Shown piece after piece: positions 32,090 through 40,718 of a stretch of DNA of 64,000 nucleotides (the first letter of the stretch is position 1; each line of letters starts with the position of its first letter). Under the pieces are notes generated by a model. The model ran no database searches. It was not told where the DNA came from and was given only the letters and a program-made list of their open reading frames with translations. Where the stretch lies: positions 1-64,000 of the forward strand of contig CALWRF010000001.1 in the NCBI GenBank assembly GCA_944383885.1, given 5' to 3'. The translations under genes were made by a program, and so were the position numbers. The stretch comes from an uncultured Clostridia bacterium (GTDB lineage Bacteria; Bacillota; Clostridia; Lachnospirales; Anaerotignaceae).

Positions 32090-34236
32090 TGTTTAATAAA
32101 ATTAGCTTTAAAAGACTTTCAGCATTTTTAGCTGTTTTGATTCTGGCAGTTTCGGTTTCATTAACAGCATTTGCAGCCGATGGCGATGATGATGAATATA
32201 AAGAGCCGGCAGGAATGCCTATAATTAATGTTATAAGCGGCAATGTGTATGAAATAGAGCCGGGGCAGGAAACAAACATCGCTTTAAGAGTAAGAAATAC
32301 AAGCACAAGCGTGGCAAAATCCGTTGTAGTTATTCCTACAGTGGAAAATGCCAGCGATAACCCGCTTAAAGTTACGCTTAATGCACAGTCCAGCAATATA
32401 GGCACTATTTCGGCAAATGGCGAAAGAACAATTAACCTTACTGTAGCGGCAGACAGGACGGCAGCTACAAAAACGTATGCCATAAACATTAAATTCCAGT
32501 TTTTAAATAATGACGGTATTTCTTACGACAGTACATCAACTATTTATTTTAAAATTAAAAATGCATCTGGAGTGCCTGTATTTAATTTTCAAAACTACAA
32601 ATTAAACCCGTCAACCCTTAACGCCGGCGACAGTGCCGTATTAACGTTTGAACTTTTTAACAAAGGACCGCTTAATTTGTATAACGCGGTTGTTTCACTT
32701 GAAAATCTTGACCCGGCAGGCGTAGGCGTTAACGGCACGAACCAGAAGAAATTTTCTAAAATATGGGCTGGCACAAAAGAAACGATGTCTTTTAATTTAA
32801 CAACAAACAGCGCCATGGAAGACGGAAGTTATCCGGTAACGGTTAAGGTTGTATTTAACGATGAAAATGGTACAGAGCATACATACGAGGAAAAATATTT
32901 TGTTTCAGTAGGGGCTGGAAACGGCAAAAATGCGGATTTGAGAATTGAAAACGTAAAAGAGCCAAGCGGCATATACGGCGTAAACCAGAATTTTGATTTT
33001 TCGTTAACAGTTAAGAATTACGGCGATGCGGCTGCGGAAAACATAAGGGTTTCAGCTGCCGAGTACGGCGAAGGCGGAAACATAGTGCCAAAGAGCAACA
33101 GTACGTTCTCACTTAAAGAGCTTCAGCCAGGAAAGTCGGCTGATTATAAATTTACATTTGCCCCTACAGGCAACGCTTCTTCAAGAAACTATACTGTAGA
33201 GTTTAAGCTTGAATATAAAATGGGTGGAAAGGACTACACCGTAACACAGTACGGCGGCGCTAACGTTACAAACCCTGATAAGGACGAAGAAGAAGGAGAC
33301 AAGAAAGAAAGCAAGCCAAAAATAATTGTAAGCGATTATAAGTGCGACCCTGTTATAGTAATGGCAGGTGAAAACTTCGACCTTACAATGACATTTTTAA
33401 ATACTCATATTGAAAAAGCAGTTAAAAATGTTAAAATGTACCTTACTATGGTTGAGGAAACATCATCGGAAAATGAGAAATCCGGAAACGTATTTACACC
33501 TGTAGACAGCAGCAATACATTCTATTATGATTCAATAGCGCCAAAGGGCACAGTGAGCAAAACAATGACTCTCTACACTGTACCTTCAGCTCAGCCTAAA
33601 ACTTATACCCTTACAGTTAATTTTGAGTACGAGGACGAAAGCGGAAATGAATATACGGCGACAGAGCTTTTGGGCATAAACGTAAAGCAGGTTTCACAGG
33701 TTGATACAAGCGAAGTGTTTATACCTGAAACATCTGAGATTGGAATGCCTATAAGCGTATATTTTGATATTTATAATACAGGAAAAGTTGATATAAGCAA
33801 TCTTAAAGTGAGCCTTGAAGGTGATATTACAACACAGAATAAAAGCACGTATATAGGCAACTGCTCACCTGGCGACAGTAATTATTATGAAGGCAGTTTT
33901 TCCGTTAATAACATGGGCTTAAACAACTTTAAGCTTATAATATCATACGATGACCCAAGCGGTGAACAGATTCAGCAGGTTAAGGAATATACCATAAACG
34001 GTACAGAGCCTGTTATGGATGAGAACATGGGTGGTGATATGATGATGCCGGAAGATATGGATACTCAGGAGGGTATAAGCCTGAAGGCAAAAATAGGAAT
34101 AGCTGTTGGGGCTGCCGCCGGCGTTATTATACTTATTGTTGTTTTAAAAATAATTAAGAAAAGAAAAGACGCAAAACTTATAGCTGATGATTTAGATGAC
34201 GACATGGAAGGAAAGGATGAAAATGAGCAGCTTTGA
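32086..34236 (+). CDS. Extracellular CARDB/NEW3-like repeat protein with C-terminal membrane anchor
   Basis: A 716-residue protein encoded between the ATPase and permease genes. Signal peptide: residues 1-27 (SAFLAVLILAVSVSLTAFA). The body has repeated beta-sandwich segments of about 120-150 residues with motifs such as PGQETNIALRVRNTSTS, AGDSAVLTFELFNKGP, VNQNFDFSLTVKNYG and AGENFDLTMTFLNTH, typical of CARDB/NEW3 (COG1361) modules. A membrane helix (IGIAVGAAAGVIILIVVLKI, near 667-687) precedes a charged cytoplasmic tail. Position and topology suggest the adaptor-like partner of the transporter, in place of the MacA-type protein of Gram-negatives. It overlaps both neighbours. Confidence 0.85.
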   Translation: MMFNKISFKRLSAFLAVLILAVSVSLTAFAADGDDDEYKEPAGMPIINVISGNVYEIEPGQETNIALRVRNTSTSVAKSVVVIPTVENASDNPLKVTLNAQSSNIGTISANGERTINLTVAADRTAATKTYAINIKFQFLNNDGISYDSTSTIYFKIKNASGVPVFNFQNYKLNPSTLNAGDSAVLTFELFNKGPLNLYNAVVSLENLDPAGVGVNGTNQKKFSKIWAGTKETMSFNLTTNSAMEDGSYPVTVKVVFNDENGTEHTYEEKYFVSVGAGNGKNADLRIENVKEPSGIYGVNQNFDFSLTVKNYGDAAAENIRVSAAEYGEGGNIVPKSNSTFSLKELQPGKSADYKFTFAPTGNASSRNYTVEFKLEYKMGGKDYTVTQYGGANVTNPDKDEEEGDKKESKPKIIVSDYKCDPVIVMAGENFDLTMTFLNTHIEKAVKNVKMYLTMVEETSSENEKSGNVFTPVDSSNTFYYDSIAPKGTVSKTMTLYTVPSAQPKTYTLTVNFEYEDESGNEYTATELLGINVKQVSQVDTSEVFIPETSEIGMPISVYFDIYNTGKVDISNLKVSLEGDITTQNKSTYIGNCSPGDSNYYEGSFSVNNMGLNNFKLIISYDDPSGEQIQQVKEYTINGTEPVMDENMGGDMMMPEDMDTQEGISLKAKIGIAVGAAAGVIILIVVLKIIKKRKDAKLIADDLDDDMEGKDENEQL

Positions 34237-35515
34237 TTTAATTAATATGGCTCTGCGTAATTTGTGGAAGCGTAAGCTGCGGACGTTCCTTACGGTATTG
34301 GGTGTTATAATAGGCACTGCGTCAATAGTTGTAATGATTTCTGTTGGTATAGGCATGAATGTGGGATACAGGCAGCAGATAGAAGAAATGGGCAGCCTTT
34401 ATGTAATAAATGTCAACGCGCCTTATTCATCAGACAGCAACAGTAAAGAAAAAGTGCAGATAGATACTGCAAGCTTGGAAAAATTCAGGAAAATTGAAGG
34501 TGTTGAGGCAGTTACGCCTGTTTTGCAGGAGTACTTTACATTAATAGACGGCAGATATGTTTATGACACATCTATTATGGGAATACTGCCTGAAACAATG
34601 GAGGCAATGGGACTTGATGTAAGTACAGGCAGGACTCTTCAGGAAGGCGATTCCATGGCAGTTGTGCTCAGCGCTTATGCCAAAACAGGCTTTTATAATC
34701 CAAAACTCAGCTGGCAGTACAGGTGGAACGGCTCGCAGTCCATAGAAATTGACCCATACAATGATAAATTTCAGATTACGTATGACAATAATTACGGCAC
34801 AAAACAAATGGATAAATCAATTAAGCCTAAAAAAATTCAGGTGGTAGGCGAGATGAAGGAAAACGGTCAGAACAGTTACTATACTGTTATGCCTATAGCC
34901 GATGTTGAAAAAATAGTTGCTGAAAGAGAAAAATACCAGAAGTCAAAGGGGCAGACAACAAATACAAATAAGAAAAAAGGAGTTTATAATTCTGCCATGG
35001 TTAAGGCTGATGATATTGATTCAGTAGAAAGAATACAGCAGGAATTAAAAGACATGGGCTTTGAAACATACAGTCTTGTAGATTATCTTAAACAGACACA
35101 GGAAACATCTAAAATGCTTCAGATGGTTCTTGGCGCTATAGGCGCCATATCCCTTATTGTAGCAGCCATAGGCATAGCCAACACTATGGTTATGAGTATT
35201 TACGAAAGAACAAGGGAAATAGGCGTTATGAAAGTTATAGGCGCTACAGTTTCGGATATACGCAGGCTGTTCCTGACAGAAGCCGCATTTATAGGATTTA
35301 TGGGCGGGTTAACAGGCGTTGCCATAAGTTATGGTGTTTCTAAAATAATTAATGTTGTTGGCGTTAATATGGGAAGGCAGACTCTTTCGGCTATACCAAT
35401 ATGGCTTGGTATTTTAGGAATAATATTTGCTACATTTGTAGGCGTGGCGGCTGGATTTTTCCCTGCTGTAAGAGCCACAAAACTCAGCGCTTTAGCCGCT
35501 ATTAAAACTGAATAA
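34223..35515 (+). CDS. MacB-like ABC transporter permease (FtsX domain)
   Basis: A 430-residue permease with the MacB layout: an N-terminal helix (KLRTFLTVLGVIIGTASIVV), a large extracellular domain (about 50-300), then three helices of the FtsX core (GAIGAISLIVAAIGIANTMV, LTEAAFIGFMGGLTGVAISY, GILGIIFATFVGVAAGFFPA). The conserved coupling segment SIYERTREIGVMKVIGAT lies after helix two. Start at 34223 is preferred because AGGAAAGG sits 6 bp upstream and MSSFDLINMALRNL matches the family; in-frame ATGs occur at 34196 and 34217. It overlaps the previous gene. A role in export of a peptide, lipid or antibiotic is likely but unspecified. Confidence 0.92.
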   Translation: MSSFDLINMALRNLWKRKLRTFLTVLGVIIGTASIVVMISVGIGMNVGYRQQIEEMGSLYVINVNAPYSSDSNSKEKVQIDTASLEKFRKIEGVEAVTPVLQEYFTLIDGRYVYDTSIMGILPETMEAMGLDVSTGRTLQEGDSMAVVLSAYAKTGFYNPKLSWQYRWNGSQSIEIDPYNDKFQITYDNNYGTKQMDKSIKPKKIQVVGEMKENGQNSYYTVMPIADVEKIVAEREKYQKSKGQTTNTNKKKGVYNSAMVKADDIDSVERIQQELKDMGFETYSLVDYLKQTQETSKMLQMVLGAIGAISLIVAAIGIANTMVMSIYERTREIGVMKVIGATVSDIRRLFLTEAAFIGFMGGLTGVAISYGVSKIINVVGVNMGRQTLSAIPIWLGILGIIFATFVGVAAGFFPAVRATKLSALAAIKTE

Positions 35516-35548
35516 AATTTGAATCTGCTTTAAATTTCAGGTATTTAA

Positions 35549-35599
35549 GACCGGCGGTTTTCTTTTGCCATGCGTGCTTTAGAAAAGCCGCCGGTTTTT
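35549..35599 (+). terminator. Terminator of the MacB-like operon
   Basis: Stem ccggcggttttct against agaaaagccgccgg followed by T residues. Confidence 0.88.
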
Positions 35600-35668
35600 A
35601 TTGTATTTATAAATATTCTGTAATATAATGTGGTTATATTATTATTTTTTGCGAAAAGAGGTAATAAA

Positions 35669-36868
35669 ATGAAGTATATAGTAATGCTGTGCGACGGCAT
35701 GGCAGACTACCCCGTTGATGAGTTAAACGGTAAAACACCAATGATGGTTGCCGATAAAATAAATATGGACACCCTTGTTAAAAAATCCACTGTAGGCATT
35801 GTTAAAACAGTGCCGGACAATATGAAGCCCGGAAGTGATGTAGCCAATTTATCTGCTATGGGCTACGACCCTGAAAGCTGTTATACAGGCAGGTCGCCTC
35901 TTGAGGCTATGAGCATCGGCATTGACATGGCAGATGACGACATCGCTTTCAGGTGCAATCTTGTTACGCTTTCCAATGATGAGCCTTATGAAAACAAAAC
36001 TATGACAGACTACAGCGCTCAGGAAATTACAACGCCAGAAGCCGCTGAAATAATTAAGACAATAAATGAAAAATTAAAAGACGATGAAATTGAATTTTAT
36101 GCCGGCATAAGCTACAGGCACTGCATGATTTGGCATAAAGGACCGAATGGTCTTAATCTTACACCGCCGCATGATATTTCGGATAAAAAAATTACTGACT
36201 ATTTGCCTGATAATAAAAAGCTCCTTTATTTAATGGAAAAGAGCTATGAAATACTTAAAGACCACCCGGTTAACAAAGAAAGAATAAAAAAAGGTCTTAA
36301 CCCGGCAAATTCCATTTGGCTCTGGGGCGAGGGTACAAGACCTGCTATACCTAATTTTAAAGAAAAATTTGGTCTTAACGGTGCCGCTATTTCAGCTGTA
36401 GACCTTATAAAAGGCATTGGCATAACAGCAGGACTTGACGTAATAAATGTTGAAGGCGCTACAGGCAATATTACAACAAATTTTGCTAATAAAGGCAAAG
36501 CTGCCCTTAAAGCTCTGTTAGATGGCAAGGATTATGTTTATATCCATGTTGAAGCCCCTGACGAGTGCGGACATAGAGGCGAGATAGAAAATAAAATTAA
36601 ATCCATAGAGCTTATAGACAGGGATATTATAGGTCCTCTTACAGAAGGTCTTAAAAATGCCGGAGAAGATTTTACAATACTTGTTATGCCGGACCATCCT
36701 ACGCCTATAGTTACTAAAACCCATGCGCGTGACGCTGTGCCTTTTATGATTTACAGAAGCAACGAGCCGGCAGAAGGCGTTGAAGAATTTGACGAAGAGA
36801 GCGCTAAGGAAACGGGTCTGTATGTTCCTAACGGTCCTGCGCTGGCTGAATTATTTTTAAAAAAATAA
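35669..36868 (+). CDS. apgM: Cofactor-independent phosphoglycerate mutase, ApgM type
   Basis: A 399-residue enzyme of the alkaline phosphatase superfamily interconverting 3- and 2-phosphoglycerate in glycolysis and gluconeogenesis. Features: MLCDGMADYPVDELNGKTP (first metal-binding Asp), NLSAMGYDPE, GRSPLEAMSIG, and the C-terminal metal sites in EAPDECGHRGE and MPDHPTPI. This is the archaeal-type family, shorter than the about 510-residue GpmI. Start at 35669: AAGAGG sits 7 bp upstream and MKYIVMLCDG fits; the frame opens 13 codons earlier. It is monocistronic with its own terminator. Confidence 0.94.
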   Translation: MKYIVMLCDGMADYPVDELNGKTPMMVADKINMDTLVKKSTVGIVKTVPDNMKPGSDVANLSAMGYDPESCYTGRSPLEAMSIGIDMADDDIAFRCNLVTLSNDEPYENKTMTDYSAQEITTPEAAEIIKTINEKLKDDEIEFYAGISYRHCMIWHKGPNGLNLTPPHDISDKKITDYLPDNKKLLYLMEKSYEILKDHPVNKERIKKGLNPANSIWLWGEGTRPAIPNFKEKFGLNGAAISAVDLIKGIGITAGLDVINVEGATGNITTNFANKGKAALKALLDGKDYVYIHVEAPDECGHRGEIENKIKSIELIDRDIIGPLTEGLKNAGEDFTILVMPDHPTPIVTKTHARDAVPFMIYRSNEPAEGVEEFDEESAKETGLYVPNGPALAELFLKK

Positions 36869-36885
36869 TAGAATTTATTTTATTT

Positions 36886-36921
36886 ACGGTTTCGATTTAT
36901 ATTTCGGAACCGTTTTTTTTT
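36886..36921 (+). terminator. Terminator of apgM
   Basis: Stem acggtt/aaccgt with an AT-rich loop, followed by eight T residues. From here to the ilv promoter at 37273 the DNA is extremely AT-rich and nothing else is recognised. Confidence 0.8.
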
Positions 36922-37272
36922 CACTAAAAAACAGTTTAAAAAGTTGTTTTTATATATAAAAGATGTAAGACAAATTTAAAAATAATAATATATATTTTTA
37001 AATAAAATAATAATAAATATTTATTTAAAAACATTTTAATTAAAATATAATTAAATTTTAAGTGTTTAAATTACTGTTTTAAATTTATACAGGTTGATTT
37101 ATAACTGTAAACAGTGTAAAAATTACTTTTGCGGCTGTTTATAATTGGATTTTAAACTTATGCGGTCTGACAACCTGAATGTTATATTGTTTAATTTGCA
37201 TGTGTTTTAGCGTAATAAAGTGCACTGAAATTAGAACAAATTTACAAAATAAATTAAATGTGTTTTTTTGTA

Positions 37273-37301
37273 TTGACTTTTATACATAGGGGTAATAAAA
37301 T
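37273..37301 (+). promoter_or_regulatory. Promoter of the ilv operon
   Basis: TTGACT (37273-37278), 17 bp, TAAAAT (37296-37301), about 46 bp before the leader peptide start. Confidence 0.8.
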
Positions 37302-37347
37302 AACACCAATCAAATTTTTAGTATTTTCAGTGAAGGAGGCAGATATT

Positions 37348-37494
37348 ATGTTTAGTTTAAATTGTAATTCAATAATCAATTCAAAACTTAATCTCGTGAG
37401 CCTCGTCAGCCTTATCCTAGTGGATAAGGTCCTTTGTGTTACCCAAAATAGTTATTCGCTGAATAATACGGCTGATGTAAGTGGAGGTTTATAA
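37348..37494 (+). CDS. Branched-chain amino acid leader peptide (attenuator)
   Basis: A 48-codon open frame with AAGGAGG 7-8 bp before its ATG. Codons 15-32 read LNLVSLVSLILVDKVLCV, 12 of 18 being Leu, Val or Ile. A perfect 8-bp hairpin (ccttatcc 37410-37417, ggataagg 37422-37429) lies inside this stretch and a terminator follows the stop. The gene downstream is acetolactate synthase. The layout is that of a ribosome-stalling leader: when charged Leu, Val or Ile tRNAs are scarce, the ribosome stalls in the run and an antiterminator can form. The alternative structures themselves are inferred. Confidence 0.85.
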   Translation: MFSLNCNSIINSKLNLVSLVSLILVDKVLCVTQNSYSLNNTADVSGGL

Positions 37495-37512
37495 GCTCTT
37501 AAGTAAGATTTT

Positions 37513-37548
37513 AAGCTGTGCAGTGAGTAACTGTACAGCTTTTTTTTA
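37513..37548 (+). terminator. Attenuator terminator of the ilv operon
   Basis: 11-bp stem aagctgtgcag (37513-37523) against ctgtacagctt (37531-37541), one G-U pair, then eight T residues, 27 bp before ilvB. Confidence 0.92.
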
Positions 37549-37575
37549 TAAATTTTTAGGCGGGAGGCGAAGCAG

Positions 37576-39228
37576 ATGCTGCTGACAGGTAGTGAGATTG
37601 TAATTGAAATTTTAGCTGAAGAAGGTGTTGATACAGTCTTTGGCTATCCAGGAGGTAACGTGCTAAGTTTGTACGATAAATTAGCTGAAAATAAGAAAGG
37701 CATAAAACACATACTTACAGCGCATGAGCAGGGTGCTTCACATGCCGCAGACGGATATTCAAGAGCAGGAAACAAAGTTGGCGTTTTAATAGCCACATCT
37801 GGACCTGGAGCTACAAATACTATAACTGGTTTGGCTACGGCATTTGCTGACTCAGTTCCGGTTATAGCCATAACAGGAAGCGTCCCCATAAAAAGTGTGG
37901 GAACAGACAGTTTTCAGGAAATAGATACGGCAAGCCTTACTTTGGCTGCTACAAAGCACAGTTTTTTTATAAAAGATGTTAATAAAATTGCCGATACACT
38001 GCGCCAGGCATTTTATATAGCAAAAAGCGGACGCCCGGGACCGGTGCTTGTGGATATTCCCAGTGATATACAAAAAGAAATGTGTGATTTTGAACCGATT
38101 AAAGCTGTAAATACTGACTTTGATGAACCTGAGGCAGATGAAAAAAGCCTTGATGAAGCTGTTGAAATGATAAATAATTCTGAAAAGCCTATAATTTACA
38201 GCGGCGGAGGAGTTATTAACTGCGGTGCGGCAAATATTATTAAAACAATCTGCGAAAAATCAGGAGCTTATGCGGCTTTTACAATGATGGGAATATCGGC
38301 TATGAGCAATACGCATCCAAAATATTTAGGCATGGCAGGGCTTTACGGCAGAATGGAAGCGTCAAAAGCTATTTCAAAAGCCGACTTAATTGTAGCTGCC
38401 GGAGTAAGGTTTTCCGACAGAGGTACTGGAAGCCGTGAAAAATTCGCTCAAAATGCTAAAGTAATTCATATTGACATAGACGGCGCGGAGCTTGGAAAGG
38501 TAATAAATGCCAATTTGCAAATAGGCGGTAATTTAAAAAAATCTCTTGAGTACATAGCTCTTCACATAAAAGAAAAAAAGCATGTTAAGTGGGATAAAGA
38601 AATAGAAGAATTTAAAAAAGAATTCAATGTTACGGAAACAGAAAGCTTTACACCAAAAAAGATAATAGAAGCCGTAAACGGTTTGACAAATGAATATACG
38701 CCGATTGCTACAGATGTAGGTCAGCACCAAATGTGGGTATCAAAATATTATAATTTTAAAAAACCTAAAACGCATCTTACATCAGGCGGGTTTGGAACAA
38801 TGGGTTACGGTATGGGGGCTGCCATAGGCGCTGCAGTAGCAGCAAAAATGAGGTCGGTGCTTTTTACCGGAGACGGGAGTTTCTGCATGAACTTCAACGA
38901 GGTTACAACTGCTGTGAGGAATAATATACCGGTTACGGTAATTGTCCTTAACAACGGAGGTTTGGGAATGATAAGGCAGCTCCAGGATTGTTTTTGCGAT
39001 GGAAGAAGATTTTCAACAGAACTGGAGAGAAAAACAGATTTCGCTCTTTTGGCAAAAGCTATGGGTGCAAAAGGATACAGCGTAAAAAGCATAGATGAGC
39101 TTATAAAAGCTTATAAAGACTCTGAAAAATATAACGGTCCGGCAGTAATTGACTGTTTTGTATCAGAAAAAGAAAACGCTATGCCTATGATACCGCCAAA
39201 CGGGACAATAGAAGATTTGATGAGATAA
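37576..39228 (+). CDS. ilvB: Acetolactate synthase, large (catalytic) subunit
   Basis: A 550-residue thiamine pyrophosphate enzyme that condenses two pyruvates to acetolactate, or pyruvate with 2-oxobutyrate, first common step of Val/Leu/Ile synthesis. Motifs: GVDTVFGYPGGNVLSLYD, the catalytic Glu in AHEQGASHAADGYSR near residue 50, TSGPGATN, and the TPP-binding FTGDGSFCMN with NNGGLGMIRQ about 30 residues on. GGGAGG lies 9 bp upstream of the ATG. The gene heads ilvB-ilvN-ilvC and is controlled by the upstream leader. A catabolic AlsS is less likely given these neighbours. Confidence 0.96.
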   Translation: MLLTGSEIVIEILAEEGVDTVFGYPGGNVLSLYDKLAENKKGIKHILTAHEQGASHAADGYSRAGNKVGVLIATSGPGATNTITGLATAFADSVPVIAITGSVPIKSVGTDSFQEIDTASLTLAATKHSFFIKDVNKIADTLRQAFYIAKSGRPGPVLVDIPSDIQKEMCDFEPIKAVNTDFDEPEADEKSLDEAVEMINNSEKPIIYSGGGVINCGAANIIKTICEKSGAYAAFTMMGISAMSNTHPKYLGMAGLYGRMEASKAISKADLIVAAGVRFSDRGTGSREKFAQNAKVIHIDIDGAELGKVINANLQIGGNLKKSLEYIALHIKEKKHVKWDKEIEEFKKEFNVTETESFTPKKIIEAVNGLTNEYTPIATDVGQHQMWVSKYYNFKKPKTHLTSGGFGTMGYGMGAAIGAAVAAKMRSVLFTGDGSFCMNFNEVTTAVRNNIPVTVIVLNNGGLGMIRQLQDCFCDGRRFSTELERKTDFALLAKAMGAKGYSVKSIDELIKAYKDSEKYNGPAVIDCFVSEKENAMPMIPPNGTIEDLMR

Positions 39229-39283
39229 TAAAAATTTATTAATAGAAGGATTAACATAAGCAGCAAGTATAGGGGGCTAAATT

Positions 39284-39514
39284 ATGGATACATTTAAAAT
39301 TTATTTAACAGCTAACAACGCGGGAGATTTAATTTTAAGAATAACAGCGGAGCTTCATAAAAGAGGTTTTGAGATAATGGCTTTCAACTACCAGGTTAAT
39401 TCCGAAAACACAGCCAGTATTGGCATAACAGCAGCTGGTGAAACAAATAAAAAAGAACAGATTTTAAGGCAGCTTAACAGGCTTTATGATATTAAAGAAG
39501 CAATTGCTTGTTGA
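39284..39514 (+). CDS. ilvN: Acetolactate synthase small subunit, single ACT domain
   Basis: A 76-residue protein made of one ACT domain (FKIYLTANNAGDLILRITAE, then KRGFEIMAFNYQV, then QILRQLNRLYDIKEAIA). It is far shorter than the usual about 160-residue IlvH/IlvN and resembles IlvM-length subunits, which lack the second domain. It would stimulate IlvB and mediate feedback by a branched-chain amino acid. It lies 56 bp after ilvB, preceded by AGGGGG. The small size suggests altered or weak feedback control; that is inference. Confidence 0.82.
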   Translation: MDTFKIYLTANNAGDLILRITAELHKRGFEIMAFNYQVNSENTASIGITAAGETNKKEQILRQLNRLYDIKEAIAC

Positions 39515-39615
39515 TTCAGCTTTTAATTCGGCAAATAAGCTGACGCTTAGCCGATTATATAAACTAAAGAATATATTTATTCCAATTAATTAAAAATGAA
39601 AAGGAGAAATGGAAA

Positions 39616-40635
39616 ATGGCAAAGATGTATTACGAGAAGGACTGTGATTTAAACAATTTAAACGGTAAAAAAATAGCAATTATAGGTTACGGCTCACAGG
39701 GTCATGCGCATGCCCTTAATTTAAGAGATTCAGGCTGCGATGTTATTGTAGGTCTCCGCAAAGGCGGCAAAAGCTGGCCGGTAGCTGAAAAAGACGGTTT
39801 TGAGGTAATGACTGTATCTGAGGCAGCGCAGAAAGCTGATATTATAATGATACTTATAAATGATGAAAGACAGGCTGAAGTTTATAAAAACGAGATTGCT
39901 CCATACCTTACAGAAGGCAAGGCAATAGCTTTTGCCCATGGTTTTAATATCCGCTACAAACAGATTGTTCCTCCTGCAAACGTAGACGTATTTATGGCGG
40001 CACCTAAGGGACCTGGTCACACAGTACGCTCTCTTTATAATGTAGGTAAAGGCGTTCCTTGCCTTGTAGCTGTTGAGCAGAACGCTTCAGGCAAGGCTTA
40101 CGATATTGCTTTGGCTTACATAGCTGGTATAGGCGGAGCACGTGCGGGAATTATGGAAACAACAATGCACGATGAAACAGAAACAGACCTTTTTGGTGAG
40201 CAGGCTGTCCTTTGCGGCGGTATTGTAGAGCTTATGAAATGCGGTTTTGAAACGCTTGTTGAGGCTGGATATGAGCCGGAAAATGCTTATTTTGAGTGTA
40301 TTCACGAGATGAAGCTTATTGTAGACCTTATCAACAAAGGCGGCATAGCTGCAATGAACTATTCAATTTCAGATACAGCTGAATTTGGCGAATACTGCTC
40401 AGGCTCAAGGGTACTTCCTTACGAAGAGACAAAAGCAAACATGAAGGCTGTGCTTAAAGACATACAGGACGGTACATTTGCCGGCAGATGGATTGCTGAA
40501 AATAAGAACGGACGCTGCTTCTTTAACTCAAAACGTGACATGTTAGCTAAACATCAAATGGAAGTAGTTGGAAAACAGCTTCGCGACCAGATGTTATGGA
40601 AAAATGACACAAACCTTGACAACGCTTCAAACTAA
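39616..40635 (+). CDS. ilvC: Ketol-acid reductoisomerase
   Basis: A 339-residue class I enzyme that isomerises and reduces acetolactate to dihydroxyisovalerate. Rossmann motif [21 protein letters not shown] near residue 20-40. The cofactor loop GLRKGGKSW carries Arg, Lys and Ser that favour NADPH. The Mg2+ ligands are in [14 protein letters not shown], and the C-terminal knot includes [12 protein letters not shown] and [17 protein letters not shown] precedes the ATG by 9 bp. It is third in the ilv operon; ilvD and leu genes are not adjacent. Confidence 0.97.
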   Translation: MAKMYYEKDCDLNNLNGKKIAIIGYGSQGHAHALNLRDSGCDVIVGLRKGGKSWPVAEKDGFEVMTVSEAAQKADIIMILINDERQAEVYKNEIAPYLTEGKAIAFAHGFNIRYKQIVPPANVDVFMAAPKGPGHTVRSLYNVGKGVPCLVAVEQNASGKAYDIALAYIAGIGGARAGIMETTMHDETETDLFGEQAVLCGGIVELMKCGFETLVEAGYEPENAYFECIHEMKLIVDLINKGGIAAMNYSISDTAEFGEYCSGSRVLPYEETKANMKAVLKDIQDGTFAGRWIAENKNGRCFFNSKRDMLAKHQMEVVGKQLRDQMLWKNDTNLDNASN

Positions 40636-40718
40636 TATTTTTTGTTTGATTGATAAAATACGTTATTGTATAATAAAGCCAAAACATGTGCTCTTAACTG
40701 CGCGGAAAGGAAAGGCTT

